Shown here piece after piece: positions 27,373 to 36,753 of a DNA stretch of 36,970 nucleotides. Under the pieces are notes generated by a model that was given only the letters and a program-made list of their open reading frames with translations, had not been told where the DNA came from and did no database searches. Position numbers and translations under genes: made by a program. The DNA comes from Synechococcales cyanobacterium M55_K2018_004 (GTDB taxonomy: Bacteria; Cyanobacteriota; Cyanobacteriia; Elainellales; Elainellaceae): positions 1-36,970 of the forward strand of contig DVEB01000153.1 in NCBI GenBank assembly GCA_015295905.1, read 5' to 3'. Position 1 is the first letter of the stretch. Each line of letters opens with the position of its first letter.

Positions 27373-28569
27373 CTAAACAAGTACTTCTTCTCGACCTTGT
27401 AACCAATCAGCTTCGTCACTGTTAAAGGGTGAGATAGCTCGCAGGTTTTCGACAATTCCAGGTAACACGTCTAGAACACGATCGATTTCTGCATCGGTGG
27501 TAAAGCGCGACAGGCTGAACCGAATGGAACCATGCAGGATGGTGTAGGGCAGTCCCATGGCACGTAGAACGTGGGATGGTTCAAGGGAACCAGAGGTGCA
27601 GGCAGAACCGGAGGAAGCGCAGATGCCGTGTTTGTTGAGCATCAGCAAAATTGCTTCACCTTCGATGTATTTGAAGCCAATATTTGTGGTATTTGGCAGG
27701 CGATTTTTGGGATGACCGTTGACTTCGGTGTTGGGGATGGTAGTAAGAATTGTTTGTTCGAGGCGATCGCGCAATCGTTGTTCCCGTCCTGTATATTTCA
27801 GTTCAAAGCTGGCAATTTCAGCCGCTTTACCAAGTCCGATAATGCCGGGAACATTCTCGGTTCCGGCTCTGCGCCCGCGTTCCTGGTGGCCGCCTAGCAG
27901 CAATGGCCGGAAGCGGAAACCTTTACGGATGTAGAGCGCACCGACTCCCTTGGGCGCATGGAGTTTGTGACCAGAGATGGTCATCATGTCCACGGTGCTG
28001 GTCTTCATATTCAGGGGTAATTTCCCTGCTACCTGCACCGCATCAACGTGGACAGTGGCTCCGTAGCCCTTGGCGATCGCTCCAATCGTTTCAATTGGGA
28101 AAACAACCCCTGTTTCGTTGTTGGCATACATGATTGTGACGAGGGCGGTGTCTCCCGTCAGGGCCGCTTCCAGTTCCATCAGGTCAAGCATTCCCTGACG
28201 GTCAACCGACAAATAGGTGACTCGATACCCCTGCTTTTCCAACTGTTTGCATACATTCAAAACACAGGGATGTTCGACCTGTGTGGTGATAATGTGACGG
28301 CGATCGGGCTGGGCAGCGAGGGCAGCACGAATTGCCGTGTTATTCCCCTCTGTCCCACAACTAGTAAACACAATTTCGGACGCTTCCTCTGCACCAAATA
28401 GGGTGGCAACCTGCTCACGAGCTTCCTTCAGGGCTTTGCCGACCTGCCCACCAAACGAGTGCATCGAAGAGGGATTGCCGTACAACTCGGTCAAATAAGG
28501 CAGCATGGCCTCCAAAACGGCAGGATCAACCTTTGTGGTGGCATTGTTATCGAGATAAATCACCGTCAT
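27373..28569 (-). CDS. nifS: Cysteine desulfurase NifS
   Basis: This 398-aa PLP enzyme takes sulfur from cysteine for NifU. It begins IYLDNNATTKVDPAVLEAM. It has H100 in QVEHPCV, K202 in TISGHKLHAPKG (PLP Schiff base) and the persulfide cysteine C324 in ASSGSACTSGSLEPSHV. The length is normal. It lies between fdxN and nifU. Confidence 0.96.
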   Translation of the reverse strand: MTVIYLDNNATTKVDPAVLEAMLPYLTELYGNPSSMHSFGGQVGKALKEAREQVATLFGAEEASEIVFTSCGTEGNNTAIRAALAAQPDRRHIITTQVEHPCVLNVCKQLEKQGYRVTYLSVDRQGMLDLMELEAALTGDTALVTIMYANNETGVVFPIETIGAIAKGYGATVHVDAVQVAGKLPLNMKTSTVDMMTISGHKLHAPKGVGALYIRKGFRFRPLLLGGHQERGRRAGTENVPGIIGLGKAAEIASFELKYTGREQRLRDRLEQTILTTIPNTEVNGHPKNRLPNTTNIGFKYIEGEAILLMLNKHGICASSGSACTSGSLEPSHVLRAMGLPYTILHGSIRFSLSRFTTDAEIDRVLDVLPGIVENLRAISPFNSDEADWLQGREEVLV

Positions 28570-28673
28570 AGCGCTGTCTCTTGAGAGGACGTAAATAGGA
28601 AGGAAGATTGAGAGGGCGATCGCACTCAGCCTAACGACTCAAAAATTGGTGAGTGGTATGAACTCCAGTGCTA

Positions 28674-29027
28674 CTACCGTGCTGTTTCAGTTGTCACTTG
28701 CCGCGAGTGGATTTGGCTTGCAATTCGCTGGGAATATCTGTCAAACCATTGCTCCCAATAGACTGCTTGTTCTGCGGTGCGAAGCCTCGAAACTAAGCGG
28801 TTATATTTCACAAACCAGCGACTCCAAAACTCCTGGATATCAGGAATGCAGCCATCGTTGGTGGGGCAAACTGCCATGCATTGAGGCACACTATACATTC
28901 CAGCACAGTTATTACAAAGGCTCTGATCAATCCAGAAAGTATTGCCAGTTTTTTGAACAGCACCTGTAGGGCAGTGGGTCTGACAACGACTACATCCAAT
29001 ACATTGACTCGTGATGGTGTAAGACAT
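28674..29027 (-). CDS. fdxN: 2[4Fe-4S] ferredoxin FdxN
   Basis: This encodes a 117-aa bacterial-type ferredoxin. Cluster ligands are C9, C12, C15 and C19 (CIGCSRCQTHCP), then C38, C41, C50 and C54 (CNNCAGMYSVPQCMAVCP), the second with the longer loop seen in NifB-linked ferredoxins. The C-terminal half is a helical tail rich in Trp and Arg, normal for cyanobacterial FdxN. It probably delivers electrons to NifB. The gene is uninterrupted, so there is no fdxN excision element. The ATG at 29027 gives the family start MSYTITSQCIGC; eight extra codons are possible upstream. Confidence 0.93.
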   Translation of the reverse strand: MSYTITSQCIGCSRCQTHCPTGAVQKTGNTFWIDQSLCNNCAGMYSVPQCMAVCPTNDGCIPDIQEFWSRWFVKYNRLVSRLRTAEQAVYWEQWFDRYSQRIASQIHSRQVTTETAR

Positions 29028-29146
29028 AGCTTCACTCCGAAAAAGGATCAAGATTGAACAACGATCCTAGAGAAGAAAGATAGGTCATAAAATTTAAGAA
29101 AAGAAGGAGGCAAATTTTATGACCTATCTGTCAGCAATCCAATGTT

Positions 29147-30631
29147 TCAGAATGTACGTTTCAGAATGTGCTCGTCATAGAACTCACGAGCCACTTTTTC
29201 AATCACATCGTAAGCTTCAACCACTTGCAGACCTGCTTCCCGCAGTTCAGCCTTCGGACACTCACCCACTTTGGAAACAAGGATGGCCTTGCAGTCTGCG
29301 ATCGCCTTGATTACATACTCCAACGTTGCATCTTCACCATATCCACCTTGGCAATACTGGTCTACCTTGCGGTGTCCGACAAATTTTGCTTCGTTGGCAT
29401 CTACTTCAAAGATCTGGAATTCCTTCGCGTGACCAAAGTGTTGGTTCACGAGTCCACCCCCCTTGGTTGCAACTGCCACCAGGATTTTGGGACTATCCTT
29501 AACGCGCTCTGTCGGCTTCACTTTTGCCTTCGCAGCCTTAATTTCCTCCTTAAATTTCTCAATCCCTGCATGAACTTCCTGGCGCAGTTCCAGGTCATAC
29601 TGCGATTCCATGGCCATGAACTTGTCTTTGGTGAATTCCTGCGAACGGTCTTCACCCAACAGACCCACCGCATCTGCTCGACACTGCCGACAGTGGCGCA
29701 TCATCTTCATGTTGCTGTCAGCACACTTATCTTGGAGCGCCTTCAGTTCCTTCGGAGTGGGACCACGCTGTCCAGTCAGACCAAAGTGTGTACCATGTTC
29801 CGGTGCCGAGATCAACGGCATGATGTTGTGCAGAAATGCACCCTTCTCACGAATGACATGATCTACTTCGACCAAGTGTTCATCATTGATGCCAGGAATC
29901 ATCACCGAGTTTACTTTGCATAGGATGTCTGCTTCCTTCAAGGCTTGCAGACCTTCCATTTGCCGTTCATGCAAAATCTTAGTGGCTTCCAGTCCCTTAT
30001 ACCGCTTCCGTCGGTAGTGCACCCAAGGATAAATTTTTGTCCCGATTTCTGGATCAACCATGTTGATCGTAATCGTTACGTGATCCACATTCAGTTGCTT
30101 GATCCGTTCCACGTAGTCGGGCAACATCAATCCATTGGTGGAAAGGCACAGTTTGATGTCGGGTGCTTTCTCGGCAATCAACTCAAAGGTGCGGAAGGTT
30201 TTCTCTGGGTTTGCCAATGGATCTCCGGGCCCTGCAATCCCCAAAACGGTCATCTGAGGGATCTTGCCAGCAATTACCAGTACCTTGTGGGCAGCCTCTT
30301 CCGGCGTCAACAACTCACTCACTACACCAGGCCGACTTTCGTTGGCACAGTCATATTTACGGTTGCAGTAATTACATTGAATATTACAGGCAGGAGCCAC
30401 TGCAACGTGCATCCGGGCGTAGTGATGATGAGCTTCTTCGCTGTAGCAAGGGTGCTTTTCAATCCGTTGACGAAGCCGCTCGTCCATCTGCGGAACCGCA
30501 TTGGGGTTGGTGCTACAACCACAACTGCTGTCCGATTTTTTGGCGATCGCATCACTCTTGGTTGACTCGGTCACGATGGGTAGCTCAGTCACAGGCGGTG
30601 CCTGGAGAGCAGTAATGGGTGGTGGTGTCAT
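29147..30631 (-). CDS. nifB: FeMo-cofactor biosynthesis protein NifB
   Basis: This 494-aa radical SAM enzyme makes NifB-co, the 8Fe-9S-carbide core of FeMo-cofactor. The radical SAM cluster is C82, C86 and C89 ([12 protein letters not shown]), with C37 and C39 in SSCGCS upstream. The C-terminal domain from about residue 380 is NifX/NafY-like ([23 protein letters not shown]) and binds cofactor. I chose the ATG at 30631 (MTPPPIT), the start I recall in cyanobacterial NifB; the frame opens at 30712. It is the first gene of the operon and the only nifB in the window, so both nitrogenases would depend on it. Confidence 0.95.
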   Translation of the reverse strand: MTPPPITALQAPPVTELPIVTESTKSDAIAKKSDSSCGCSTNPNAVPQMDERLRQRIEKHPCYSEEAHHHYARMHVAVAPACNIQCNYCNRKYDCANESRPGVVSELLTPEEAAHKVLVIAGKIPQMTVLGIAGPGDPLANPEKTFRTFELIAEKAPDIKLCLSTNGLMLPDYVERIKQLNVDHVTITINMVDPEIGTKIYPWVHYRRKRYKGLEATKILHERQMEGLQALKEADILCKVNSVMIPGINDEHLVEVDHVIREKGAFLHNIMPLISAPEHGTHFGLTGQRGPTPKELKALQDKCADSNMKMMRHCRQCRADAVGLLGEDRSQEFTKDKFMAMESQYDLELRQEVHAGIEKFKEEIKAAKAKVKPTERVKDSPKILVAVATKGGGLVNQHFGHAKEFQIFEVDANEAKFVGHRKVDQYCQGGYGEDATLEYVIKAIADCKAILVSKVGECPKAELREAGLQVVEAYDVIEKVAREFYDEHILKRTF

Positions 30632-31639
30632 CGAATGAATTTCCGGAGCGACAGGGTGTTGTTGCGCCTGGGAGAGGGCGATCGCACAGACAGAGCGATC
30701 TTCTCCACCCACTCCACCTCATCTCTTGAGGAACCCCAGTCAGGGAATGAATGGGTTGGGTTCCAGTGAATTTAGAGCATGTAGTGTTTGGCGTTATGAA
30801 CGTTATACCAATCGCAGTTCAAGGGAAAATTTTGAGGGCGTGAATAGGATTTATTTGATTGATTAGTGCTGTACTCAAACAACAAAACCCACGATATTCG
30901 TGGGTTTAAACTTTATTTCGGGTGCAGGAGCAAGTATTTTCTTAAGTAGGTGCAAGTATTTGTGAGAGCAAGGATCGTGTATTCCTGTACTCACCTAGAT
31001 CTCTCTCAAATCAAGGGTTTCAAATCATTTAGTATTATTAGTGACAAACTTAAACTGTACTCAAATGAGGTATTGATGATGCACTTTGCAGCGGTTTTTT
31101 GAGTGTAATTTTTGAAAAAAGGGGAGCACTGATTTATCAAACTCCCCAGAAAATTTTCCGGAATTCATTCTGTATCTAAAATAGCATTTCTTCTCCGAGA
31201 AAGTTGATCTTCGACACCATTTAATTTAACTTTACAAGCCTCAGGGGATTGCCGGTATCTGTGCGTACAGAATATGAGGCGATCGCTCCTCTAGTTTCCA
31301 CCCAAAAAATAGTTTCCACCCAAAAAAGCCAACTTCTTCCTTCACTCCAAATCCCTTAATGATTCATCCCTCGCACCCGCCCCACCTACCCCGTCTAGGC
31401 ATTGCTGATTTAACCAGGCTGATGTAACCAGTGATTGTTTGAGTGAGGGGCGCACTCCGTGCGCCCCTCACTCAAACAATCATATTTGGATTAAGCAACG
31501 CCCCCCACCTACCAACAAAAATTGCCCAACTCTCCCCCTCCAGTGCCGCATTCTTTGGTAAAACTGATGGACGGTGACTTGTATCAGATCAATTCAGATC
31601 TATCTTTGTTGATTGGCGTTGATTGGCGATCGCTCTCCC
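30632..31639. promoter_or_regulatory. Control region of the main nif operon
   Basis: About 1 kb lies between nifB and the opposite-facing glycosidase gene. It contains TGTACTCA three times (30870-30877, 30986-30993, 31056-31063), read TGAGTACA towards nifB. GCAAGTATTT occurs twice, 22 bp apart (30930-30939, 30952-30961). A 10-bp hairpin lies at 30885-30907, and a 24-bp palindrome at 31432-31482. CnfR is the known activator of nif genes in Leptolyngbya boryana and would be the first candidate to bind here. I cannot assign its site by eye. nifP and cnfR are not present. Confidence 0.5.
31432..31482. repeat. 24-bp perfect palindrome
   Basis: Arms 31432-31455 and 31459-31482 (core GGGGCGCAC/GTGCGCCCC) flank the loop TCC. 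It could be a dispersed repeat or a bidirectional terminator, although no T run follows. Confidence 0.6.
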
Positions 31640-32938
31640 ATGCTTCGTATGACATTACATTGGTCGGGTCAACACTGGAGGCAGCACTCCAACCGATATG
31701 CTGTCTGGAAAACCCTCAAATACGTCATCCTATTTGGGTTGACCGCACTGCTGGCCCTCGTCTTTTCTGGATGCCTGAACTTGGCGGCAATGGAGCTTCC
31801 GCCGGTTGCGCCAACCCAGCGCTCCTTCCAGGAAATTCGAGGTGTCTGGTTTACCACCAATGACATTGATGTCATGCGCGATCACAACCGCTTGCAGGAA
31901 GCGATCGATCAGCTCGCCCAACTTAACTTCAACACGATTTATGTCGTCGTGTGGAATTCTGGGTATGTGTTATACCCCAGTCCGGTTGCCCAGCAGGCCC
32001 GCATTCAGCCCTTTGTGCGGCGAGGTTTGCAGGGACAGGATATGTTGGCAGACTTGATCACCTTGGCCCATCGCCGCGGTCTGCTGGTCATTCCCTGGTT
32101 TGAATTTGGCTTCATGGCTCCCCCCATCTCAGAGTTGACCGAGAACTATCCCCAGTGGCTCACCCAGCGACAGGATGGCAGCCAAACCTCAATGAGTGCT
32201 GCCGGAGAGGTTGCGTGGCTCAACCCCTTTCATCCCCAGGTGCAACAATTTTTCAGCGATCTAGTGCTAGAAGTCCTGCGTCGATACAACGTCGATGGGG
32301 TTCAGTTTGATGACCACATGGCCCTGCCTGTCGAGTTTGGCTACGATCGCTTCACAACCGATCTGTATCGACAGGAGACCCAACAAGACCCACCCACGAA
32401 TCCGCGAGACCCCGCCTGGGTGAGTTGGCGAGCCAACAAAATCACTGAATTCATGGCAAACCTTTATCAAGCGGTAAAAGCCCAAAAATCCTCAGCAATG
32501 TTTTCAGTCTCCCCCAATCCCTACAACGTTGCCTACAACTCCTTCCTGCAAGACTGGCTGACTTGGGTGCGGCAGGGCATTGTGGATGAACTCATTGTGC
32601 AAGTCTATCGCTCTGACCTCCACAGCTTTGTTGAGCAAATCAATCGTCCAGAGATTCAAGAGACGCAACAAAAAATACCAACTGGTGTCGGAATTTTGAC
32701 TGGCTTACGCAACCGTCCCGTGCCTATGCGATTGATTCAACACAAAGTTAGGGAAGCCCGTTATTTCGGGTTGGGGGTTTCGTTTTTCTTCTACGAGAGC
32801 CTTTGGGATGAAGCCGCAGAACCCGCCATAGAAAGACAGTCCAGCTTTCGGTCGCTGTTTCCCTACCCTGCCGTGCGCGGAAGATCAAGAGTATTGGGGC
32901 ATCACGCAGTGCCCCAACAGCCGCTTAACCCGAACTGA
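31640..32938 (+). CDS. Glycoside hydrolase-like (GHL10/DUF187) lipoprotein
   Basis: This encodes a 432-aa exported protein. A hydrophobic segment (about residues 27-45) ends in a lipobox FSGC. The mature part starts EIRGVWFTTNDIDVM and runs through a TIM barrel: LNFNTIYVVVWNSGYVLYPS, then LVIPWFEFGF, VDGVQFDDHM and SVSPNPYNVAY. That is the GHL10 family (YngK-like), predicted to cut cell-wall or surface glycans. The Asp pair in QFDDH is a likely catalytic site. The last about 20 residues are encoded by a half-copy of the hairpin repeat, whose terminal repeat supplies the stop codon. It is divergent from nifB. Confidence 0.87.
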   Translation: MLRMTLHWSGQHWRQHSNRYAVWKTLKYVILFGLTALLALVFSGCLNLAAMELPPVAPTQRSFQEIRGVWFTTNDIDVMRDHNRLQEAIDQLAQLNFNTIYVVVWNSGYVLYPSPVAQQARIQPFVRRGLQGQDMLADLITLAHRRGLLVIPWFEFGFMAPPISELTENYPQWLTQRQDGSQTSMSAAGEVAWLNPFHPQVQQFFSDLVLEVLRRYNVDGVQFDDHMALPVEFGYDRFTTDLYRQETQQDPPTNPRDPAWVSWRANKITEFMANLYQAVKAQKSSAMFSVSPNPYNVAYNSFLQDWLTWVRQGIVDELIVQVYRSDLHSFVEQINRPEIQETQQKIPTGVGILTGLRNRPVPMRLIQHKVREARYFGLGVSFFFYESLWDEAAEPAIERQSSFRSLFPYPAVRGRSRVLGHHAVPQQPLNPN

Positions 32939-32943
32939 CGTTA
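32894..32943. mobile_element. Half copy of the hairpin element (copy D), inside the gene end
   Basis: CTTAACCCGAACTGACGTTA (32924-32943) is the inverted left end of the element seen at 13145 and 36754. Next to it is a stem, TTGGGGCA/TGCCCCAA (32894-32917). The other end is not recognisable. Confidence 0.55.
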
Positions 32944-33246
32944 GTAGTAGACATTTCCGTTCGGATGCTTGAAAAATCGGTATGACGGCTTCATCCCAAA
33001 CAGCGTGGGTGGCCCTCCATAGGCGTCAATGCAAATTGCAAGATCACCGTTGGGCAACGTATCGTAACGATCAACCTGAAAGCGCACAGGGTAGCCGTTC
33101 ACATGGCGCTCGATCAATGGCTGTGCCTCTGCATCGCGATCAAGGTCTTGGTAGGGCGATCGCTCAAGTTCGCGACCAATCTGCTCAATCTCAGCCTGGA
33201 GCAGGCTCCAGTGGCGCTGGTAATGCGTCAACCAGTCAAAAACCAT
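32941..33246 (-). CDS. Hypothetical protein
   Basis: This encodes a 101-aa protein without signal peptide or membrane segment. The N-terminal half is helical (HYQRHWSLLQAEIEQIGRELE). The C-terminal half looks like beta structure with PNGDLAICIDAYGG and MKPSYRFFKHPNGNVYY. I do not recognise the family. It is convergent with the glycosidase gene, with stops two bases apart, and lies 35 bp downstream of the next minus-strand gene, so it is probably cotranscribed with the two nuclease-like genes. Confidence 0.65.
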   Translation of the reverse strand: MVFDWLTHYQRHWSLLQAEIEQIGRELERSPYQDLDRDAEAQPLIERHVNGYPVRFQVDRYDTLPNGDLAICIDAYGGPPTLFGMKPSYRFFKHPNGNVYY

Positions 33247-33281
33247 GGTTCAATCAGCAATGCCCAATCGGCAACACTGCA

Positions 33282-33608
33282 CTAGTCTTTCAGGTTTGGC
33301 TCTGCTTTGCGGCGAGCATTTGTCAACACAAGTTCAAACTCCCAATTGGGCAATTGCTTCACCGACTCACTGATCCGTCGTAGGTCGTCGGGGCCGTTGA
33401 GCGTTAGGCTTTCACGCGATCGCACCTCGGCTGCAACCGTGCGATCACCCTTCCTGGCGACTAAATCAAGGGAACAGTCGGCCAAGGAGGGGGGCAAGTC
33501 TTGCGGCGAGGGGTTCAAGATCACGTCGTAGCCTCGCTGACGATATTCGTTCGCAAGCCTGAGCAATCTTCGGTGCTCTAGTGAACTGCGTTGTTCTGAG
33601 TGACTCAT
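33282..33608 (-). CDS. Putative restriction-endonuclease-like protein (AHJR/PD-(D/E)XK type)
   Basis: This encodes a 108-aa protein. RLLRLANEYRQRGYDVILNP is followed by SLDLVARKGDRTVAAEVRSR, an arrangement (Asp in a strand, then E-V-R in the next) like the PD-(D/E)XK nuclease core. From memory it resembles the small AHJR-like family. The lysine of the classical E-x-K is replaced by Arg (EVR), so activity is uncertain. It is 23 bp downstream of the RusA-like gene on the same strand. Confidence 0.6.
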   Translation of the reverse strand: MSHSEQRSSLEHRRLLRLANEYRQRGYDVILNPSPQDLPPSLADCSLDLVARKGDRTVAAEVRSRESLTLNGPDDLRRISESVKQLPNWEFELVLTNARRKAEPNLKD

Positions 33609-33631
33609 ACCGATGACTCTCGCGCTCCACC

Positions 33632-34045
33632 TCAGTTTAGGTCTAACGGATCAGGGGCGATCTCAATCCTAACATGGAGAAATTCTTCCCCCTTACAAAA
33701 CCCCTCCGCCAGCGCTGGCGACATCCCCTTGACACGAAAAGACCCATTCAAATTACGGCGACGACTGACAAAATCCGTAATTTGATAATCATCGACATAG
33801 AGGACTCCATTAAACGCATCCCGAATTGGCTTCACAATGTTGTCACTATCGGGCACGCCTGATTCATCGAGGGCATCGTAGTAATGCGTAATCACCACCT
33901 TAAGGGACTCACCCAAAGGAGGACGGTTTGCCCAAAAGCTTTGAGCAACCTTGCGCACCTTTTCCTTCCAAGCTTGCAGACGCTTTTTGTCCTTCGTTTG
34001 GTGGGAAACAGGTTTACCAATGATGACAAATTCAATCGGTAGCAC
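33632..34045 (-). CDS. RusA-like Holliday junction resolvase
   Basis: This encodes a 137-aa endonuclease. The RusA core is clear: VPDSDNIVKPIRDAFNGVLY with D66, D68, N69 and K72, then VDDYQI with D85/D86. The length is normal. RusA proteins cut Holliday junctions and are often of phage origin, but chromosomal copies are common in cyanobacteria. No other phage genes are nearby. It is the first gene of a three-gene minus-strand group. Confidence 0.9.
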   Translation of the reverse strand: MLPIEFVIIGKPVSHQTKDKKRLQAWKEKVRKVAQSFWANRPPLGESLKVVITHYYDALDESGVPDSDNIVKPIRDAFNGVLYVDDYQITDFVSRRRNLNGSFRVKGMSPALAEGFCKGEEFLHVRIEIAPDPLDLN

Positions 34046-34406
34046 CGGAAGAGTCTCGTAGAAAGGTTGTCAGTTAGTGGTGAACTAGCGGTGCAAAGCA
34101 ATGAATATGCCCTTCAAGAGTGTCTTCTTCAAGCCCCAAGAGAGCAACCCCAAGGCCAAGACTGGCAATTGTCCTACTTCCATAGTAAGTGTGTTCTAGC
34201 TCCTTTGCCAAAGACGGACAAATCCCCTGCAAAAGTTGCCGACCTACTCCCAAAATGACCGTTTCGGCTCAAAATTTCCTCACCATCACGTCACTCGCTA
34301 TAGTGATGAATGCTGGTTTATCGATTTTGGGTTCCAGGTTTTAGGGTTGGGCTTCGTGCGGGTGTTCACGCCTCCTCCCCTACTTCCTCCTCCCTCTTCC
34401 ATTCCT
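34046..34406. other. Intergenic region between RusA-like gene and tex
   Basis: No gene is supported. It must hold divergent promoters for both genes. The frame of tex stays open upstream to 34236, but that part (HHHVTRYSDECWFIDFGF...) does not look like Tex. Confidence 0.4.
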
Positions 34407-36701
34407 ATGCTCAACATCCCTCAAATTCTTGCGACTGAACTTTCCCTTAAACCCTTCCAGGTCACCAACACCCTCGAACTCCTCGCAGAGGGGGCGACAA
34501 TCCCCTTCATTGCGCGTTATCGGAAGGAGCGAACGGGAGAATTGAACGAAATTCAACTGCGGGAACTGGCGGATCGGTTTGCCTACCTGACGGAGCTAGA
34601 GGAGCGCAAAGCCACGATTTTGAGGGCGATCGCCGATCAAGGTAAGCTGACCGATGCCTTGCAGCAGCAGATCGAAAACTGCCGGCTCAAACCAGAGCTT
34701 GAAGACCTCTACCTGCCCTACAAACCCAAGCGTCGTACCAGGGCCACGATCGCCCGTGAACGTGGGCTAGAACCCCTAGCCGCTTGGATTGCAGCGCTCA
34801 ATGTTCCTGAGGCGGCAGCAGTAGACTTGGAGGCAGAAGCGGCCAAATATATCGACAGCGAAAAGGGGGTGAAGACGGCGGCAGAAGCGCTGCAGGGCGC
34901 GTCGGATATCTTGGCAGAAACCATAGCAGACCGGGCCGAACTACGGGCCTATCTGCGGCAATTTTTGAGCGAAACTGGTGTGTTTGTGTCCGCCGTCAAA
35001 TCAGAGTTTCCCGAAGGCACCACCAAGTTTGAGATGTACCGCAACTACCAGGCAAGCGTGAGGGCGATCGCCCCTCACAACCTGCTGGCCCTACTGCGGG
35101 GGGAAACCGAGGGAGTGCTGACCCTCGACCTCCGGTTTGATGAAGACCAAGTGCAGGCTTATCTAGCATCGGCGGTGCTGAGAGCAAAGGCAAAACCCGT
35201 GCGTGCGTTTTACCAGGCCATGCTCAAGGATGCCTTTAACCGCCTGATGAAGCCATCGCTCACCAGTGAAGTCATCGCCGAGAAAAAAGCTTGGGCCGAT
35301 CTGGAATCGATCAAGACCTTTGAAGCGAATTTGCGTGAATTACTCCTCGCTGCCCCGGCAGGCATGAGGCCCACGCTGGCGATTGATCCAGGCTTTCGGA
35401 CGGGGTGCAAAGTTGCAGTGATCGACCAGACCGGAAAATTTTTGGAATATCAGGCAATCTTTCCCCACAGTGGGGAGGCCCAACGTGAAAAAGCAACTCA
35501 GATAGTGTGCCGCCTTATCCAGCACTATCAGATTGAACTGATTGCTATTGGCAATGGCACGGCTAGCCGTGAAACGGCTGCCTTTGTTGCAGCCGTGGTG
35601 AAGGATCTAGAGCGGCAACCGATCCAGGTGATTGTGAATGAATCCGGTGCCTCTATTTATTCGGCCAGCGAGGTGGCGATCGCCGAGTTCCCTGACCTCG
35701 ATGTCACCGTGCGGGGGGCCATCAGCATCGGACGAAGATTGCAAGACCCGCTAGCAGAGCTGGTTAAAATTGACCCAAAATCCATTGGGGTCGGGCAGTA
35801 TCAACACGATGTGGATCAAAAGCTGTTAAAACGGAAACTAGACGAAACGGTTGAAAGCTGCGTCAACTATGTGGGAGTTGATCTGAATACTGCCTCCAAA
35901 GAACTCTTGAGTTACGTTTCAGGGATTAATTCAACAGTTGCTAGTAACATCGTGGCCTATCGCAATGCAAACGGCCCCTTCAAGCGTCGCCAGGATCTGC
36001 TAAAAGTGCCTAAGCTTGGCCCCAAAGCTTTCGAGCAGGCGGCAGGCTTTTTGCGAATTCGCAACGGAGAAAACCCCCTTGATAACACGGCGGTGCACCC
36101 AGAGAGCTATGGTGTGGTGGAGGCGATCGCCCAAGACCTCAACGTCAGCCTCCATCAGATCACAACCGTCACCGAGAGAATTAAAACCGTCGATCTGAAA
36201 CGCTACGTCACCGCAACCGTGGGTGAACCCACCCTACGCGACATCCTCAAAGAACTGGAAAAGCCAGGACGCGACCCCCGCGCCCAGTTTGTCTACGCCA
36301 CCTTCAAAGAAGGCGTCCACGACATCCGTGATCTGAAAGTCGGCATGGAACTGGAAGGGGTTGTTACCAACGTCGCCAACTTCGGAGCCTTTGTAGACAT
36401 CGGCGTACACCAAGATGGATTAGTCCATGTCTCGCAGATGGCCGACCGCTTTATCCGCGACCCCAAGGAAGTGGTGAAGGTCGGTCAGGTGGTAAAGGTG
36501 CGTGTGGTGGAGGTCAATGAAACGTTGAAACGGATTGGGCTATCGATGCGATCGCCCGACACCCCTCAAGCAGACCGACGAACCCACAAAACAGTCGATC
36601 CGGCAAGCGGCGTTGCCCAGCGAGACGGCAACGCTTCCCGCCGCCGCGAAAAAGCCCCTTCCCTTGAAGATTTGCAGGCTAAATTCAACCGCAAGCGCTA
36701 A
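34407..36701 (+). CDS. tex: Tex-family RNA-binding transcription accessory protein
   Basis: This encodes a 764-aa protein, the usual Tex length. The N-terminal helical domain starts LNIPQILATELSLKPFQVTN. The YqgF-like RNase H fold lies around PTLAIDPGFRTGCKVAVID. Helix-hairpin-helix repeats follow (RRQDLLKVPKLGPKAFEQAAGF). The C-terminal S1 domain is GMELEGVVTNVANFGAFVDI through IGLSMRSP, and a basic tail follows. Tex binds nucleic acids and affects transcription and RNA decay; its exact role in cyanobacteria is not established. I use the ATG at 34407, since the in-frame ATG at 34236 would add 57 unrelated residues. Confidence 0.93.
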   Translation: MLNIPQILATELSLKPFQVTNTLELLAEGATIPFIARYRKERTGELNEIQLRELADRFAYLTELEERKATILRAIADQGKLTDALQQQIENCRLKPELEDLYLPYKPKRRTRATIARERGLEPLAAWIAALNVPEAAAVDLEAEAAKYIDSEKGVKTAAEALQGASDILAETIADRAELRAYLRQFLSETGVFVSAVKSEFPEGTTKFEMYRNYQASVRAIAPHNLLALLRGETEGVLTLDLRFDEDQVQAYLASAVLRAKAKPVRAFYQAMLKDAFNRLMKPSLTSEVIAEKKAWADLESIKTFEANLRELLLAAPAGMRPTLAIDPGFRTGCKVAVIDQTGKFLEYQAIFPHSGEAQREKATQIVCRLIQHYQIELIAIGNGTASRETAAFVAAVVKDLERQPIQVIVNESGASIYSASEVAIAEFPDLDVTVRGAISIGRRLQDPLAELVKIDPKSIGVGQYQHDVDQKLLKRKLDETVESCVNYVGVDLNTASKELLSYVSGINSTVASNIVAYRNANGPFKRRQDLLKVPKLGPKAFEQAAGFLRIRNGENPLDNTAVHPESYGVVEAIAQDLNVSLHQITTVTERIKTVDLKRYVTATVGEPTLRDILKELEKPGRDPRAQFVYATFKEGVHDIRDLKVGMELEGVVTNVANFGAFVDIGVHQDGLVHVSQMADRFIRDPKEVVKVGQVVKVRVVEVNETLKRIGLSMRSPDTPQADRRTHKTVDPASGVAQRDGNASRRREKAPSLEDLQAKFNRKR

Positions 36702-36753
36702 ACGACCCGGATCACACTGACTTTGCAAGCTCAAATATTTGATATTTTTTGGA

